Origin: Micromonospora parva
GTDB taxonomy: Bacteria > Actinomycetota > Actinomycetes > Mycobacteriales > Micromonosporaceae
Assembly: GCF_000718515.1 (NCBI RefSeq)
Contig: NZ_JNZS01000017.1
Location: 56,543 to 120,542, forward strand
DNA length: 64,000 nucleotides
Direction of reading: 5' to 3'
Of the stretch, positions 8,145 to 17,375 are shown piece by piece. The notes below the pieces were generated by a model. The model was not told the origin of the DNA and did not search any database. It saw only the letters and a list, made by a program, of their open reading frames with translations. The position numbers and the translations under genes were made by a program. Positions within the stretch are counted from its first letter, which is position 1. Every line of letters starts with the position of its first letter.

Positions 8145-11100
8145 TACCCGTTCTCCTCGCCGCGGCCGTGCCGCTGGTCGTCCTCGTCGGCCCGGTTGAG
8201 CCGTTGGCTGATCACCTGGGTGACCCCGCTGCGCATGGTTACGCCGTAGAGCGCGTCGGCGATCTCCATCGTCCGCTTCTGGTGCGTGATGACGATCAGC
8301 TGACTCTTCTCCCGCAACTGTGCCAGCAGTGTGATCAGCCGGCCCAGGTTGACGTCGTCCAGGGCCGCCTCCACCTCGTCCATGATGTAGAACGGGCTGG
8401 GTCGGGCGCGGAAGATCGCCACCAGCATGGCCACCGCGGTCAGCGACCGCTCGCCACCGGAGAGCAGCGACAAACGCTTGATCTTCTTGCCCGGCGGGCG
8501 GGCCTCCACCTCGACGCCGGTGGTGAGCAGGTCGTCCGGTTCGGTGAGGATCAGCCGTCCCTCGCCGCCGGGGAAGAGCACTGTGAACACCTGCTCGAAC
8601 TCGCGGGCGGTGTCCTCGAAGGCGCTGGCGAACACCTCCAGGATCCGCTCGTCCACGTCCTTGACCACGGTGAGCAGGTCCCGGCGGGTGGCCTTGAGGT
8701 CCTCCAACTGCTCGGAGAGGAACTTGAAACGCTCCTCCAGCGCGGCGAACTCCTCCAGCGCGAGCGGGTTGACCTTGCCCAGCAGGGCGAGTTCGCGTTC
8801 CGCCTTCGCGGCCCGCTTCTCCTGCACCGGCCGCTCGTAGCGCACCGGCTCGGGCACCGGCAGACCGTCCCGTTCGGCCGCCGCGACGTCGACCTGGGTC
8901 GGCGGCACGGGCTGGGTGGGGCCGTACTCGGCGACGAGCGTCTCCACGTCCAGCCCGAAGTCCTCGGCGGCCTTCGCCTCCAACTGCTCGATTCGCAGCC
9001 GCTGCTCCGCCCGGGCCACCTCGTCGCGGTGCACCTGGCTGGTCAGCCGCTCCAGCTCCGCGCCGAGCCGCTTGGCGGCGCCGCGTACCTCCTGAAGCTC
9101 CGCCTCGCGCGCGGCCCGTTCCAGGGCGACCGCGTCGCGGTGCTCCTCGGCCGTCGCGATCGAGGTGGTCAGCCGGGTCAGCGCCTCCCGGGCGCCACCG
9201 GCGACGGACCGGGCGATGCTCGCGCCCCGGGCACGGGCGGCCCGCCGGGCCGCCGCGCGTTCCCGGGCGGCCCGTTCCGCGGTGGCCTGCCGGGCGAGGG
9301 AGTCGGCTCGGCCGGCGATCGAGGAGACCCGCTCCTCGGCGGTACGGACGGCGAGCCGGACCTCCATCTCGTTCTGCCGGGCCTGCGGCACCATGGCCGC
9401 CAGTTGGTCGCGTTCCTCGGTGGAGGGCTCGGCGTCGACCGGGGTCTCCTCGGCCAGCCGCAGCCGCTCCTCCAGTTCGGCGAGGGCGGTGAGGTCCCGT
9501 TGCCGGGCGGCCTCGGCGCGGGAGCGGGAGTCCCCGAGCCGGTCCGTCTCGGCCTTCGCGGACCGGGCTGCCGCGCCCAGCTCGGCCAGGCGGCGGGCGG
9601 CGGCGTTGCGGTGGCTCTCCGCCTCGCGCTTCTCGGCGGCGGCGTGCTGCACTGCCTCCTTGGCGGCGGCCACCTCGGCGCGCGCCTCGACCAACTGGTC
9701 ACGCAGCTCCGAGGCGGCGCGTTCGGCGGTGAGCCGATTGGCGCGAGCCTCCTCCACGGCGGCCTGCACCTCGATGTAGCTGGGGGCCTTGGCCGACCCA
9801 CCCGCGGCCGCGTACGCCCCGACCACGTCACCGTCCGGGGTGACCGCCCGCAGCTCGGGGTTGGTGGCGACCAGCTCCGCCGCGGCGGCGAGATCATCGA
9901 CGAGCGCCACGTCGCGCAGGGCCCGGTGCACCGCCGGCCGCAGCTCGTCGCCGCACTCCACCAGGTCGGGCGCCCACCGGGCACCGTCCGGCAGCTTCGG
10001 GCGCAGCGCGTCCGCGGAGCCGGTCATGCCGGGCCCCGCCGGGCTGCCGACCAGCAGGCCGGCCCGGCCGGCGTCGGAGATCTTCAGCAGCCGCATCGCC
10101 TCGACGGCCTCGTCCACCCCACTGACGGCGACCGCGTCGGCGAGGCCGCCGAGCGCGGCGGCCAGCGCGGCCTCGTGGCCCGGGGCGACGGTGAGCAGCC
10201 CGGCGAGGCTGCCGAGCAGGCCGGGCACGTCCCCGGCGCGGGCGAGCAGGGCCCCCGCACCGTCCTTGCGCCGCAGTCCCAGGGCGAGCGCCTCCTCCCT
10301 GGCCTTCCAGGTGGCGGCGTCCTTCTCCGCCGCCCGCTCGGCGTCGGTCAGTGATCGGACGCTGGCCTGTGCCCGCTCCTGCACGGCGACCGCCTCGGCG
10401 TGCCGGGCATCCAGGTCCGCGTTGTCCCGGTCGGCCTCGGTGGACTGGGCGGCGACCGCGTCCAGGTCGGCCTGCGCCTGCTCGGCGCGGCCCAGCGCGT
10501 CGGCGTGCGCGATGGCGAGGCGTTCGATCTCCTCGCCGGCGCTGGTGGTCCGAGCCCGGGCGGAGTTGACCTGGCCGGTGAGCCTCGCCATGCCCTCCCG
10601 CCGGTCGGCGATGGCCTTGGCGGCGGCGACCAGCTCCCGTTCGGCGGCGGCGAGCTGCCGTTCCAGCTCCTGGCGGTGCTCGACCGCCTCGGCCAGTCGG
10701 ATCTGGTCGTCGGTGAGCGCGCCGCGCAGCTCCTCCTCCTGCTCCCGGACGCGTTCCGCCTCGGCCTCCAGCTGGTCCGGGTCGCGGCCGGGTCGTTCGT
10801 CGTCGCCGGTGGCGCTCAGGTGCCGCAGCCGCTCCCGGGCCAGTTGCTCGATCGAGCGGAAGCGTTCCTGCAGGGCGGACAGCTTGTACCAGGTGTCCTG
10901 GGCGGCGGCGAGCAGCGGCGCGTCCTCTGCGAGGGCGGCCTCCAGCTCACCGAGCCGGCCCTGCACCTCGGCGTGCTCGCCCTCGATCTGCTCACGCCGC
11001 TCGCGCAGCGCGGTCTCGTCGGCGATCTCCCGATCCAGGGTGGTCCGCAGGGTGGCCAGGTCGTCGGCGAGCAGGCGCAACCGGGCGTCGCGCAGGTTGG

Positions 11101-11758
11101 CCTGGATGGCGGCGGCGCGTCGGGCCACCTCGGCCTGCCGGCCCAGCGGCTTGAGCTGACGACGCAGCTCGGCGGTGAGGTCGGTGAGGCGGTTGAGGTT
11201 GGTCTGCATCGCGTCGAGCTTGCGCAGCGCCTTTTCCTTGCGCTTGCGGTGCTTGAGGACGCCGGCCGCCTCCTCGATGAACGCGCGGCGGTCCTCCGGC
11301 TTGGCGTGCAGCATGCCGTCGAGGCGGCCCTGCCCGACGATGATGTGCATCTCCCGGCCGATGCCGGAGTCGGAGAGCAGTTCCTGGATGTCGAGCAGCC
11401 GGCAGGAGTTGCCGTTGATCTCGTACTCGCTCTCGCCGGAGCGGAACATCCGGCGGGTGATGGAGACCTCGGTGTACTCGATCGGCAGCGCGCCGTCGGT
11501 GTTGTCGATGGTCAGGGTGACCTCGGCGCGGCCCAGCGGCGCCCGACCGGCGGTGCCGGCGAAGATGACGTCCTCCATCTTGCCGCCACGCAGCGCCTTG
11601 GCGCCCTGCTCGCCGAGCACCCAGGCGATGGCGTCGACGACGTTGGACTTGCCCGAGCCGTTCGGGCCCACCACACAGGTGATCCCGGGTTCCAGCTTCA
11701 ACGTCGTGGCGGAGGCGAAGGACTTGAACCCCTTCACCGTCAGGCTCTTGAGATACAC
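8144..11758 (-). CDS. smc: SMC chromosome segregation ATPase
   Basis: A 1204-residue protein, the normal SMC length. It has Walker A GPNGSGKSN (31-39), a Q-loop region after it, two long coiled-coil arms around a hinge domain (about residues 510-660, containing GLLGSLAGLLTVAPG), the signature LSGGERSLTA and a Walker B region IMDEVEAALDD near the C-terminus. With ScpA/ScpB it loads at parS sites and organises the chromosome. The GTG start is preceded by GAGGA. In many actinobacteria ftsY follows smc directly; here a HAD gene overlaps its end and further genes intervene. Confidence 0.97.
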   Translation of the reverse strand: MYLKSLTVKGFKSFASATTLKLEPGITCVVGPNGSGKSNVVDAIAWVLGEQGAKALRGGKMEDVIFAGTAGRAPLGRAEVTLTIDNTDGALPIEYTEVSITRRMFRSGESEYEINGNSCRLLDIQELLSDSGIGREMHIIVGQGRLDGMLHAKPEDRRAFIEEAAGVLKHRKRKEKALRKLDAMQTNLNRLTDLTAELRRQLKPLGRQAEVARRAAAIQANLRDARLRLLADDLATLRTTLDREIADETALRERREQIEGEHAEVQGRLGELEAALAEDAPLLAAAQDTWYKLSALQERFRSIEQLARERLRHLSATGDDERPGRDPDQLEAEAERVREQEEELRGALTDDQIRLAEAVEHRQELERQLAAAERELVAAAKAIADRREGMARLTGQVNSARARTTSAGEEIERLAIAHADALGRAEQAQADLDAVAAQSTEADRDNADLDARHAEAVAVQERAQASVRSLTDAERAAEKDAATWKAREEALALGLRRKDGAGALLARAGDVPGLLGSLAGLLTVAPGHEAALAAALGGLADAVAVSGVDEAVEAMRLLKISDAGRAGLLVGSPAGPGMTGSADALRPKLPDGARWAPDLVECGDELRPAVHRALRDVALVDDLAAAAELVATNPELRAVTPDGDVVGAYAAAGGSAKAPSYIEVQAAVEEARANRLTAERAASELRDQLVEARAEVAAAKEAVQHAAAEKREAESHRNAAARRLAELGAAARSAKAETDRLGDSRSRAEAARQRDLTALAELEERLRLAEETPVDAEPSTEERDQLAAMVPQARQNEMEVRLAVRTAEERVSSIAGRADSLARQATAERAARERAAARRAARARGASIARSVAGGAREALTRLTTSIATAEEHRDAVALERAAREAELQEVRGAAKRLGAELERLTSQVHRDEVARAEQRLRIEQLEAKAAEDFGLDVETLVAEYGPTQPVPPTQVDVAAAERDGLPVPEPVRYERPVQEKRAAKAERELALLGKVNPLALEEFAALEERFKFLSEQLEDLKATRRDLLTVVKDVDERILEVFASAFEDTAREFEQVFTVLFPGGEGRLILTEPDDLLTTGVEVEARPPGKKIKRLSLLSGGERSLTAVAMLVAIFRARPSPFYIMDEVEAALDDVNLGRLITLLAQLREKSQLIVITHQKRTMEIADALYGVTMRSGVTQVISQRLNRADEDDQRHGRGEENG

Positions 11759-12104
11759 CTACTCGATCCTCGTCCGGTGGCCGCCGTACCGTCGCCGGCT
11801 GTGGGGACCTGGGTGAACTCGCAGACTAACCCGGCGGTGGGAGCGGGCCGGCACGCGACCCGCCCCGCGTCGCGTCGACCGTGGGGGGCGCTGCCGTTCT
11901 GTCGCCCGCAAAGAAAGGCAAGCACCTTTCATGATCGCTTATCCATCGACGCGCTTTTCGGTAACTGCGAGGTGCGCTTCCCCGACCCATCGCAAGATCA
12001 TGAATGGTCGGTGTCGAAAAGGTGCCGGACAGTGTTGCGCGCCGGCACAGAGGTGTCGGCGCGCATTTTTGCGGTAGTGCGATTCAGTTTTGAGGACCTG
12101 AAGA
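11759..12104. other. Intergenic region upstream of smc, no gene seen
   Basis: This 346-bp gap should hold the smc promoter. It contains an inverted repeat TTCATGATC (11929-11937) / GATCATGAA (11996-12004) spanning 76 bp and a strong hairpin terminator at 12037-12070. No convincing ORF. The smc GTG has GAGGAT ending 7 nt upstream on the minus strand, which could be a -10 or a weak ribosome site. Confidence 0.6.
12037..12070. terminator. Strong hairpin terminator
   Basis: GCGCGCCGGCAC (12037-12048) and GTGTCGGCGCGC (12053-12064) pair at 11 of 12 positions around an AGAG loop, followed on the plus strand by ATTTTT. It lies just past the end of the minus-strand gene at 12105, which it most likely terminates. 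The T-run is on the plus strand, so bidirectional action is possible. Confidence 0.75.
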
Positions 12105-12299
12105 TCAGGTCAGCGCCGGCTCGGCCAGACGGAGCAGATCGTCCGCCTCCGCCGCAGCCGCCGCGAGCCGATCATTGTCGGCACGCAGACGCGTGATCTC
12201 GAACTCCAGTGCCTGGACCCTGGCACGCAGTCGGGTGACCTCGTCGAGCAGACGCCGGTCGGGCGCTGCACCTACGTGGCCGTAGAGGGCCTTCGCCAT
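12105..12299 (-). CDS. Conserved small coiled-coil protein (MAKALYG family)
   Basis: A 64-residue protein starting MAKALYGHVGAAPDRRLLDEV, then a heptad-rich helix (LRARVQALEFEITRLRADNDRL). Small actinobacterial proteins with this MAKAL-GHVG opening and a coiled coil are common but of unknown function. The ATG at 12299 has AAGGAG 7 nt upstream and gives this conserved start; an in-frame extension to 12338 is unlikely. It is divergent from the CAP-domain gene, with a terminator just downstream. Confidence 0.8.
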   Translation of the reverse strand: MAKALYGHVGAAPDRRLLDEVTRLRARVQALEFEITRLRADNDRLAAAAAEADDLLRLAEPALT

Positions 12300-12670
12300 G
12301 CTGACTCCTTGATATGCGCTGCCGGAAAGGCCGGCCAACGCGCGCCCATTTGTACGCGGCTGTCATTCCAGGCTGTATCTGGGCATGACCGGGCGCGACT
12401 GGCGACACCTATATATTGAGCCGCAAACCCCTCCTTCGTCAAGTTCTCGCAGGCCGTAGATCATCTCCACGTCGACCTGTCCACTTGTCGGGGGGCTGCC
12501 GCAAGGCACGGACACTCTCTGTCCGGACGCCTTTACTGTACGCCCGGATCCGCCGAAGTCCGCACCCTGGCGTCCGACTTCGCCTTAACTCTTTCTTAGC
12601 CACGTTGCCGCAGGTCGTAGGCGCGCCGTAGCGTCACCCCGGCCCGCAACCGACCCCTGGAGGCATAGGC
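12300..12670. other. Divergent intergenic region, no gene seen
   Basis: This 371-bp gap separates the microprotein gene from the CAP-domain gene and should hold both promoters. It includes a short AT-rich tract (tatatattga, about 12410-12420) and a small hairpin cggaca-ctctc-tgtccg near 12507-12523. The 71-codon ORF at 12416 has no conserved look. Confidence 0.5.
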
Positions 12671-13831
12671 GTGTACGGCTGGACCGATCCGATGGACCCG
12701 AACGGCGCCCCCCGGCGCACCGGAGGGCCGACCGACGAGCCGGCCTGGCTGCACGACCGCCCGGAGCCCCGCTCGGCCTATCTGTTCGGTGACGAGCCCG
12801 GTCAGCCGGGCGACGAGTGGCACCGGGAGCAGCCCACCAGCGGCCGACAGCCGGAGCCGGCGACGCCCGCGGAGGCGCACACGGCGCCATGGCCGGCCCA
12901 CCAGCCGGACGGTGCGAACAGCCGCTGGGGCGACAACCGCCCGGGGCCGCAGGACACCGGCGGCTGGCACGCCGAGAATGAGGCGCCCGGCGGCTGGCAG
13001 CCCGACAGCGACCCGGAGACCAGCAACGGCTGGCGCGCCGCCGCCGAGACCGGGCGGACCGCAGAGGGACGGCACCGCTCCCCACGCCGCTGGCGCAAGC
13101 CGCTGATGATCGGGGGCGCCGCCGCGGCCGCCACCCTCGTGGTGAGCTTCGGCGTCGGCGCGCTCGCGCTTCCCGGCGGTGACGACGGGGCCGCGCAACC
13201 GACGGCCGTCGACGACTCCTACGCCGCGTCGGCCGTACCGACCGAGGAGCCGGTGCTGGACACCCTCGCCGCGCCCTCCCCGTCCGCCACACCCAGCCCG
13301 ACGTCGCCGAGCCCGACGCCGAGCAAGGTCGTCAAGCCCACGCCGACATCGCCGCGGAGCACCGCGGCGTCACGGCGCAGCGTCGCGCGCACCAGCGCGC
13401 CGAGCAGCACCGGCGGCTCCACCAACACCGGCGGCTCCAGCGGCTCGGTCAGCGCCCAGGCCCGCGAGGTGGTGGACCTGGTCAACGCCGAACGAGCCAA
13501 GGCCGGCTGCAAGGCGCTCAGCATCGACGACAAGCTGATGACTGCCGCCCAGCGGCACAGCCAGGATCAGGCCGACCACCAGAACATGTCGCACACCGGC
13601 AGCGACGGCAGCAACGCCGGCACCCGGCTGGACCGGGTCGGCTACACCTGGCGCACGTACGGCGAGAACGTGGCCTGGAACCAGAAGACCCCGGCCGCGG
13701 TCATGGACGCCTGGATGAACAGCTCCGGCCACCGGGCAAACATCCTGAACTGCGCGTTCACCGAGATCGGCGTCGGCATCGCCAGCAGCAACGGACCGTA
13801 CTGGACGCAGGTCTTCGCGGCGCCGCGCTGA
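12671..13831 (+). CDS. Membrane-anchored CAP (SCP/YkwD) domain protein
   Basis: A 386-residue protein in four parts: a hydrophilic, Pro/Gly/Trp-rich cytoplasmic region (1-140), one membrane helix (PLMIGGAAAAATLVVSFGVGALAL), a Ser/Thr/Pro-rich extracellular stalk, and a C-terminal CAP domain of about 120 residues (VVDLVNAERAKAGC, MSHTGSDG, GENVAW, SGHRANILNC). Two cysteines suggest a disulphide. CAP proteins act extracellularly; in bacteria the role is mostly unknown, perhaps wall- or peptide-related. The GTG start has GGAGG upstream at 12657-12661. Confidence 0.88.
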   Translation: MYGWTDPMDPNGAPRRTGGPTDEPAWLHDRPEPRSAYLFGDEPGQPGDEWHREQPTSGRQPEPATPAEAHTAPWPAHQPDGANSRWGDNRPGPQDTGGWHAENEAPGGWQPDSDPETSNGWRAAAETGRTAEGRHRSPRRWRKPLMIGGAAAAATLVVSFGVGALALPGGDDGAAQPTAVDDSYAASAVPTEEPVLDTLAAPSPSATPSPTSPSPTPSKVVKPTPTSPRSTAASRRSVARTSAPSSTGGSTNTGGSSGSVSAQAREVVDLVNAERAKAGCKALSIDDKLMTAAQRHSQDQADHQNMSHTGSDGSNAGTRLDRVGYTWRTYGENVAWNQKTPAAVMDAWMNSSGHRANILNCAFTEIGVGIASSNGPYWTQVFAAPR

Positions 13832-13948
13832 TCGCGCGTCGTTCCCGCCCCCGCGCTCGTTTGACCCGGTGAGGTACGTCGGGCCGGAGCGTGGGGGCCG
13901 CGTACCGGTGCGGGCGGCGACCGGCCGTCCGGGACCCGGGAGCTGCCG

Positions 13949-14791
13949 ATGCGGATCCGGCCACGGCGACGCGTCGCCGTACGCCCACTGCGCCGCGCCC
14001 TGTCGGCCAGCGTCGTGCTCGTGCTGGTGCTGCCGGCGTACGGGTGCCGTCCCGCGCTGACCCCACCCGGCGCGCCCACCGCCTGGCCGACGGAACAGGC
14101 CCGGCACTGGCAGTGGCAGTGGCAGCTCAGCGGCCCGCTCGATCCGGCGGTGGACGCCGACGTCTTCCTGCTCGACCCGGTGACCACCACCGCCGCGCAG
14201 ACCGCCGAGCTGCGCTCTCGGGACCGCCGGTTGATCTGCCAGGTGAACGTGGGGTCGGTCGGCTCCGACGACCCGGACGCCAACCGGTTCCCGGAGATCG
14301 TCCGGGGCGCGGCCGGGCGTCGACCCGACAGCCGGTGGCTGGACGTCCGGAGTTGGGACGCGCTCAAGCCGGTGCTGGCCGACCGTTTCCGACTCTGCCG
14401 GGGCAAGGGCTTCGGCGCGGTGGCGCTCTTCGACGCCGACGGGTACGCGGCCCGCACCGGCTTTCCGCTCGACTTCGACGACCAACTGCTGTTCAACCGC
14501 CGGCTGGCCGAGCTGGCCCGCTCGCTGAGCCTCTCCCCCGGGCTGGCCAACGACGTGCCGCAGCTCGCCGCGCTCGCCCCGGACTTCGACTTCGCGGTCA
14601 ACGAGGAGTGCGTCCGGCTGGCCCAGTGCGCCAAACTGCTGCCGTTCAGCGACGCCGGCAAGCCGGTCTTCCACGTGGAGTACACCGGCTCCACCGACGA
14701 CTTCTGTGTCACCACTGTCGGCTACGGCTTCGCGTCGATCCGCAAGGACCGCACCCTCGACGCCTCCCGCGACCCCTGCCCCCTGCCCTGA
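13949..14791 (+). CDS. GH114-like (endo-alpha-1,4-polygalactosaminidase family) lipoprotein
   Basis: A 280-residue protein with a basic N-terminus, a hydrophobic segment and lipobox LPAYGC, so it is probably a lipoprotein. The mature part has the GH114 TIM-barrel pattern: WQWQLSGPLD, DVFLLDP, ICQVNVGSV, WLDVRSWDALKPVLADR, GFGAVALFDAD, FAVNEECVRLAQC and VFHVEY. The family includes enzymes that cut alpha-1,4-galactosaminan in matrix polysaccharides, but many members are untested. It is followed by a 68-nt repeat element and converges with the MMPL gene. Confidence 0.8.
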   Translation: MRIRPRRRVAVRPLRRALSASVVLVLVLPAYGCRPALTPPGAPTAWPTEQARHWQWQWQLSGPLDPAVDADVFLLDPVTTTAAQTAELRSRDRRLICQVNVGSVGSDDPDANRFPEIVRGAAGRRPDSRWLDVRSWDALKPVLADRFRLCRGKGFGAVALFDADGYAARTGFPLDFDDQLLFNRRLAELARSLSLSPGLANDVPQLAALAPDFDFAVNEECVRLAQCAKLLPFSDAGKPVFHVEYTGSTDDFCVTTVGYGFASIRKDRTLDASRDPCPLP

Positions 14792-14831
14792 TCCCGGTCC
14801 GCACCCCGCACCCCGCGATCTTGCATCCCGC

Positions 14832-14899
14832 GATCTTGCACTTTCGGTGGTCGACATGCCAGGTTCATTCGGCTTTGTCGCCACCGAAAGTGCAAGATC
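14832..14899. repeat. 68-nt inverted-repeat element, copy A
   Basis: GATCTTGCACTTTCGGTGG (14832-14850) is perfectly complementary to CCACCGAAAGTGCAAGATC (14881-14899), with a 30-nt loop. A partial left end (gatcttgca) also precedes it at 14818. It lies between convergent genes and may act as a terminator. Related copies are at 21752-21819 and 35434-35500. Confidence 0.85.
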
Positions 14900-14935
14900 G
14901 GCGGATTGAGGGGGCGCGCGGGGACGGGGCGGGGG

Positions 14936-17155
14936 TTAGGGGATGGGGAGGAGTTCTGGGGTTGGGGCTGGGGGGTCTGTGGGTGCGGGTGCCGGGGTGG
15001 GTCGCAGGAAGCGCGGGGCCCACCAGTTGGCGTCGCCGAGCATGGTCATCAATGCCGGCAGCACCACGCCCCGGATGATGGTGGCGTCCAGCAGGATCGC
15101 CGCCGCCAGACCGATGCCGAGCTGCTTCATGTCGATGGTGCTCAGCGTGGCGAAGATCGAGAACACTCCGACCATCACGATCGCCGCGCTGGTCACCACC
15201 CCGGCCGACGAGGTGATCCCGTACGACACGGCGTCACGGTTGGCCAGGCCGGAACGGACGCCCTCGCGAATCCGACTGACCACGAAGACGTGGTAGTCCA
15301 TCGAGAGGCCGAACAGCACCACGAAGAGGAACAGCGGCAGCCAGGACACGATCGCGCCCATCGACGTGAAGCCCAGCAGCCCCTGCGCCCACTCGCCCTG
15401 GAAGACCAGCACCAGCAGGCCGTACGCGGCACCGGCGGAGAGCAGGTTCAGCGCGATCGAGCTGGCCGCGATGACCACCGACCGGAAGGTGAACGCCATG
15501 ACCAGGAAGGTCAGCACCAGCACGAAGCCCATGACCAGCGGCAACTTGTCCCGCACGTGCTGTGCGTAGTCCTCGCTGTCGGCCACGCCCCCGCCCACCG
15601 CGTACTCGATGCCGGGGATGCCCCGCAGCTCGGCCGGGACCAGGTCGCCGCGCAGCTTCTCCAGCGACTGCACGGACCGGTCGTCGCGACTGGCGTACGG
15701 GGTCGGCACGTCCAGCACCGTGACCCGTCGGTCGGCCGACACCTCGATCTTCGGGCCGTCCGCCTCGGCCGGGGCGAACAGCGGATCGCCGGCCGCCCGG
15801 GCGGACAGGTCGGTGAGGGCGGCGTGTACCCGGTCGGCCTGGTCGGCGGGCGCCCGGACAGCCACCACGTGATTGGTCCCGGCGCTCGGGAAGGCCGCGG
15901 TGAGCCGGTCGTACGCCTGCATGGCCGGGGTCGTGCGGGGCAGGTCCTCCATGCCGGGGAACTTCAGTTTCATTCCGAGCGCCGGCGCGGCCAGCGCGAG
16001 CAGCAGCCCGACCGAGATGACAAGCGTCGCGACCGGCGCGCGCAGCGCGGGCCGGAGCACCGCGGGCCACAGCCGGGGCGCGCGGGGTTCACCGTGCCGG
16101 CCGGTGCGCGGCGCGGTGAGTCGCCAGAGCAGCGGCACCCGGGGCCGGTCCACCCAGCGGCCGAGTCGGGCCAGCAGCGCGGGCAGGACGGTCAGCGAAC
16201 CGGTCACCGCGACGGCCACCACGAGGATCGAGCCGATGGCGAGGGACGAGAAGACCACGTCGCCGGCGAGCAGCAGCCCGGCCATCGAGATGATCACCGC
16301 GAAGCCGGAGACCACCACGGCGTGCCCGGAGGTCTCCGCGGCGATCTCCACCGCGTCCAGCCCGGACCGGCCCTTGGCGCGTTCCTCCCGCTCCCGACGG
16401 ATGTAGAACAGCGAGTAGTCGACACCGACCGCCATGCCGATCAGCAGGATCACCGGTGCCGTGGTGTCGGTGGCCGGCACCAGGTGCGAGGCGAGGGTGG
16501 ACAGACCCATCGCGGCGGCCACCGAGGAGAGCGCCAGCAGCACCGGCACGCTCGCCGCGATCAGCGCGCCGAACGCGATGATCAGGATCGCCAGGGTGAC
16601 CGGCAGACTGAGCAGCTCGGCGCGCTTGAAGTCCTTGCCCAGGGTGTCGTCGAGGGCCTGACCGATCGACGGCCCGCCGACCTGCTCGACGCGCAGTTCG
16701 GGGTGCGCCGCCTGCACGGCTGCGGTGGCGTCCCGCAGCGGCTGCACCCGCTCCGAGGCGGTCTCCGGGTCGCCCGACATGGTGATCGGCAGCAACAGCG
16801 CCGAGCCGTCCCGCGCGGTGACCGGCTGGCCCACCCCGGCAACCCCGGCGACGGTACGCAGCCGGGCCGCCGCGTCGTCGGCCGCCGCCTTCGCCGCCGC
16901 CTGGTCCAGTGCACCACCGGTGGAGGTGATCAGGACGTTGTCCACGGCCGGGTCGGCGAAGTCACCGGCGTCCACGATCAGGCTGGCCCGTCCCGCCTCG
17001 CCGATCGCCTGGTCGCTGTTGGTGGCCTCGTTGAGTCCGGCGGCGTTGCCGCCGACGAAGCACACCGCCACGAACACGGCCCACAGTGCGATCGCCCGCC
17101 ACGGGTGCTCGGCGCTCCACCGCGCCAGCCGCACCGTCACCGGTCTTCTGCCCAT
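14936..17155 (-). CDS. MMPL-family (RND-type) transporter
   Basis: A 739-residue membrane protein. An N-terminal helix (AIALWAVFVAVCFVGG), a large extracytoplasmic loop, five grouped helices including GMAVGVDYSLFYIRRERE, then the same pattern again with LSMDYHVFVVSRIREG. The two Gly-Met/Leu-x-VDY motifs carry the Asp-Tyr pairs of the proton relay in MmpL proteins. The family exports lipids, glycolipids or small molecules. The ATG at 17155 has GGGGG 7 nt upstream; a GTG at 17173 is the alternative. Cargo unknown. Confidence 0.9.
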   Translation of the reverse strand: MGRRPVTVRLARWSAEHPWRAIALWAVFVAVCFVGGNAAGLNEATNSDQAIGEAGRASLIVDAGDFADPAVDNVLITSTGGALDQAAAKAAADDAAARLRTVAGVAGVGQPVTARDGSALLLPITMSGDPETASERVQPLRDATAAVQAAHPELRVEQVGGPSIGQALDDTLGKDFKRAELLSLPVTLAILIIAFGALIAASVPVLLALSSVAAAMGLSTLASHLVPATDTTAPVILLIGMAVGVDYSLFYIRREREERAKGRSGLDAVEIAAETSGHAVVVSGFAVIISMAGLLLAGDVVFSSLAIGSILVVAVAVTGSLTVLPALLARLGRWVDRPRVPLLWRLTAPRTGRHGEPRAPRLWPAVLRPALRAPVATLVISVGLLLALAAPALGMKLKFPGMEDLPRTTPAMQAYDRLTAAFPSAGTNHVVAVRAPADQADRVHAALTDLSARAAGDPLFAPAEADGPKIEVSADRRVTVLDVPTPYASRDDRSVQSLEKLRGDLVPAELRGIPGIEYAVGGGVADSEDYAQHVRDKLPLVMGFVLVLTFLVMAFTFRSVVIAASSIALNLLSAGAAYGLLVLVFQGEWAQGLLGFTSMGAIVSWLPLFLFVVLFGLSMDYHVFVVSRIREGVRSGLANRDAVSYGITSSAGVVTSAAIVMVGVFSIFATLSTIDMKQLGIGLAAAILLDATIIRGVVLPALMTMLGDANWWAPRFLRPTPAPAPTDPPAPTPELLPIP

Positions 17156-17282
17156 CTCGGATCCCCCTGTCACGTCAGCCCCCGGTCAACTGTGCTGACG
17201 CTAGGTGCGCGACGAGGCGGTCACATCGGGGATCGACCCCGGCCCACCCTGGAACCATCGGACCGGGAGCGGGGGTGCGTTC

Positions 17283-17300
17283 CGCGGGCGTCAGCCCGCG
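17283..17300. terminator. Small hairpin between MMPL and mutM genes
   Basis: CGCGGGC (17283-17289) and GCCCGCG (17294-17300) form a perfect 7-bp stem with a 4-nt loop, about 75 nt past the end of mutM on the minus strand. Plausible mutM terminator; no T-run. Confidence 0.4.
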
Positions 17301-17375
17301 ATCCGGGCGTACCCCGGGGTCCAGCCCGGAGCGACCCGCCGCGACCCGCCGGCGGCGCCCCGAGCGGGCTCCGGG

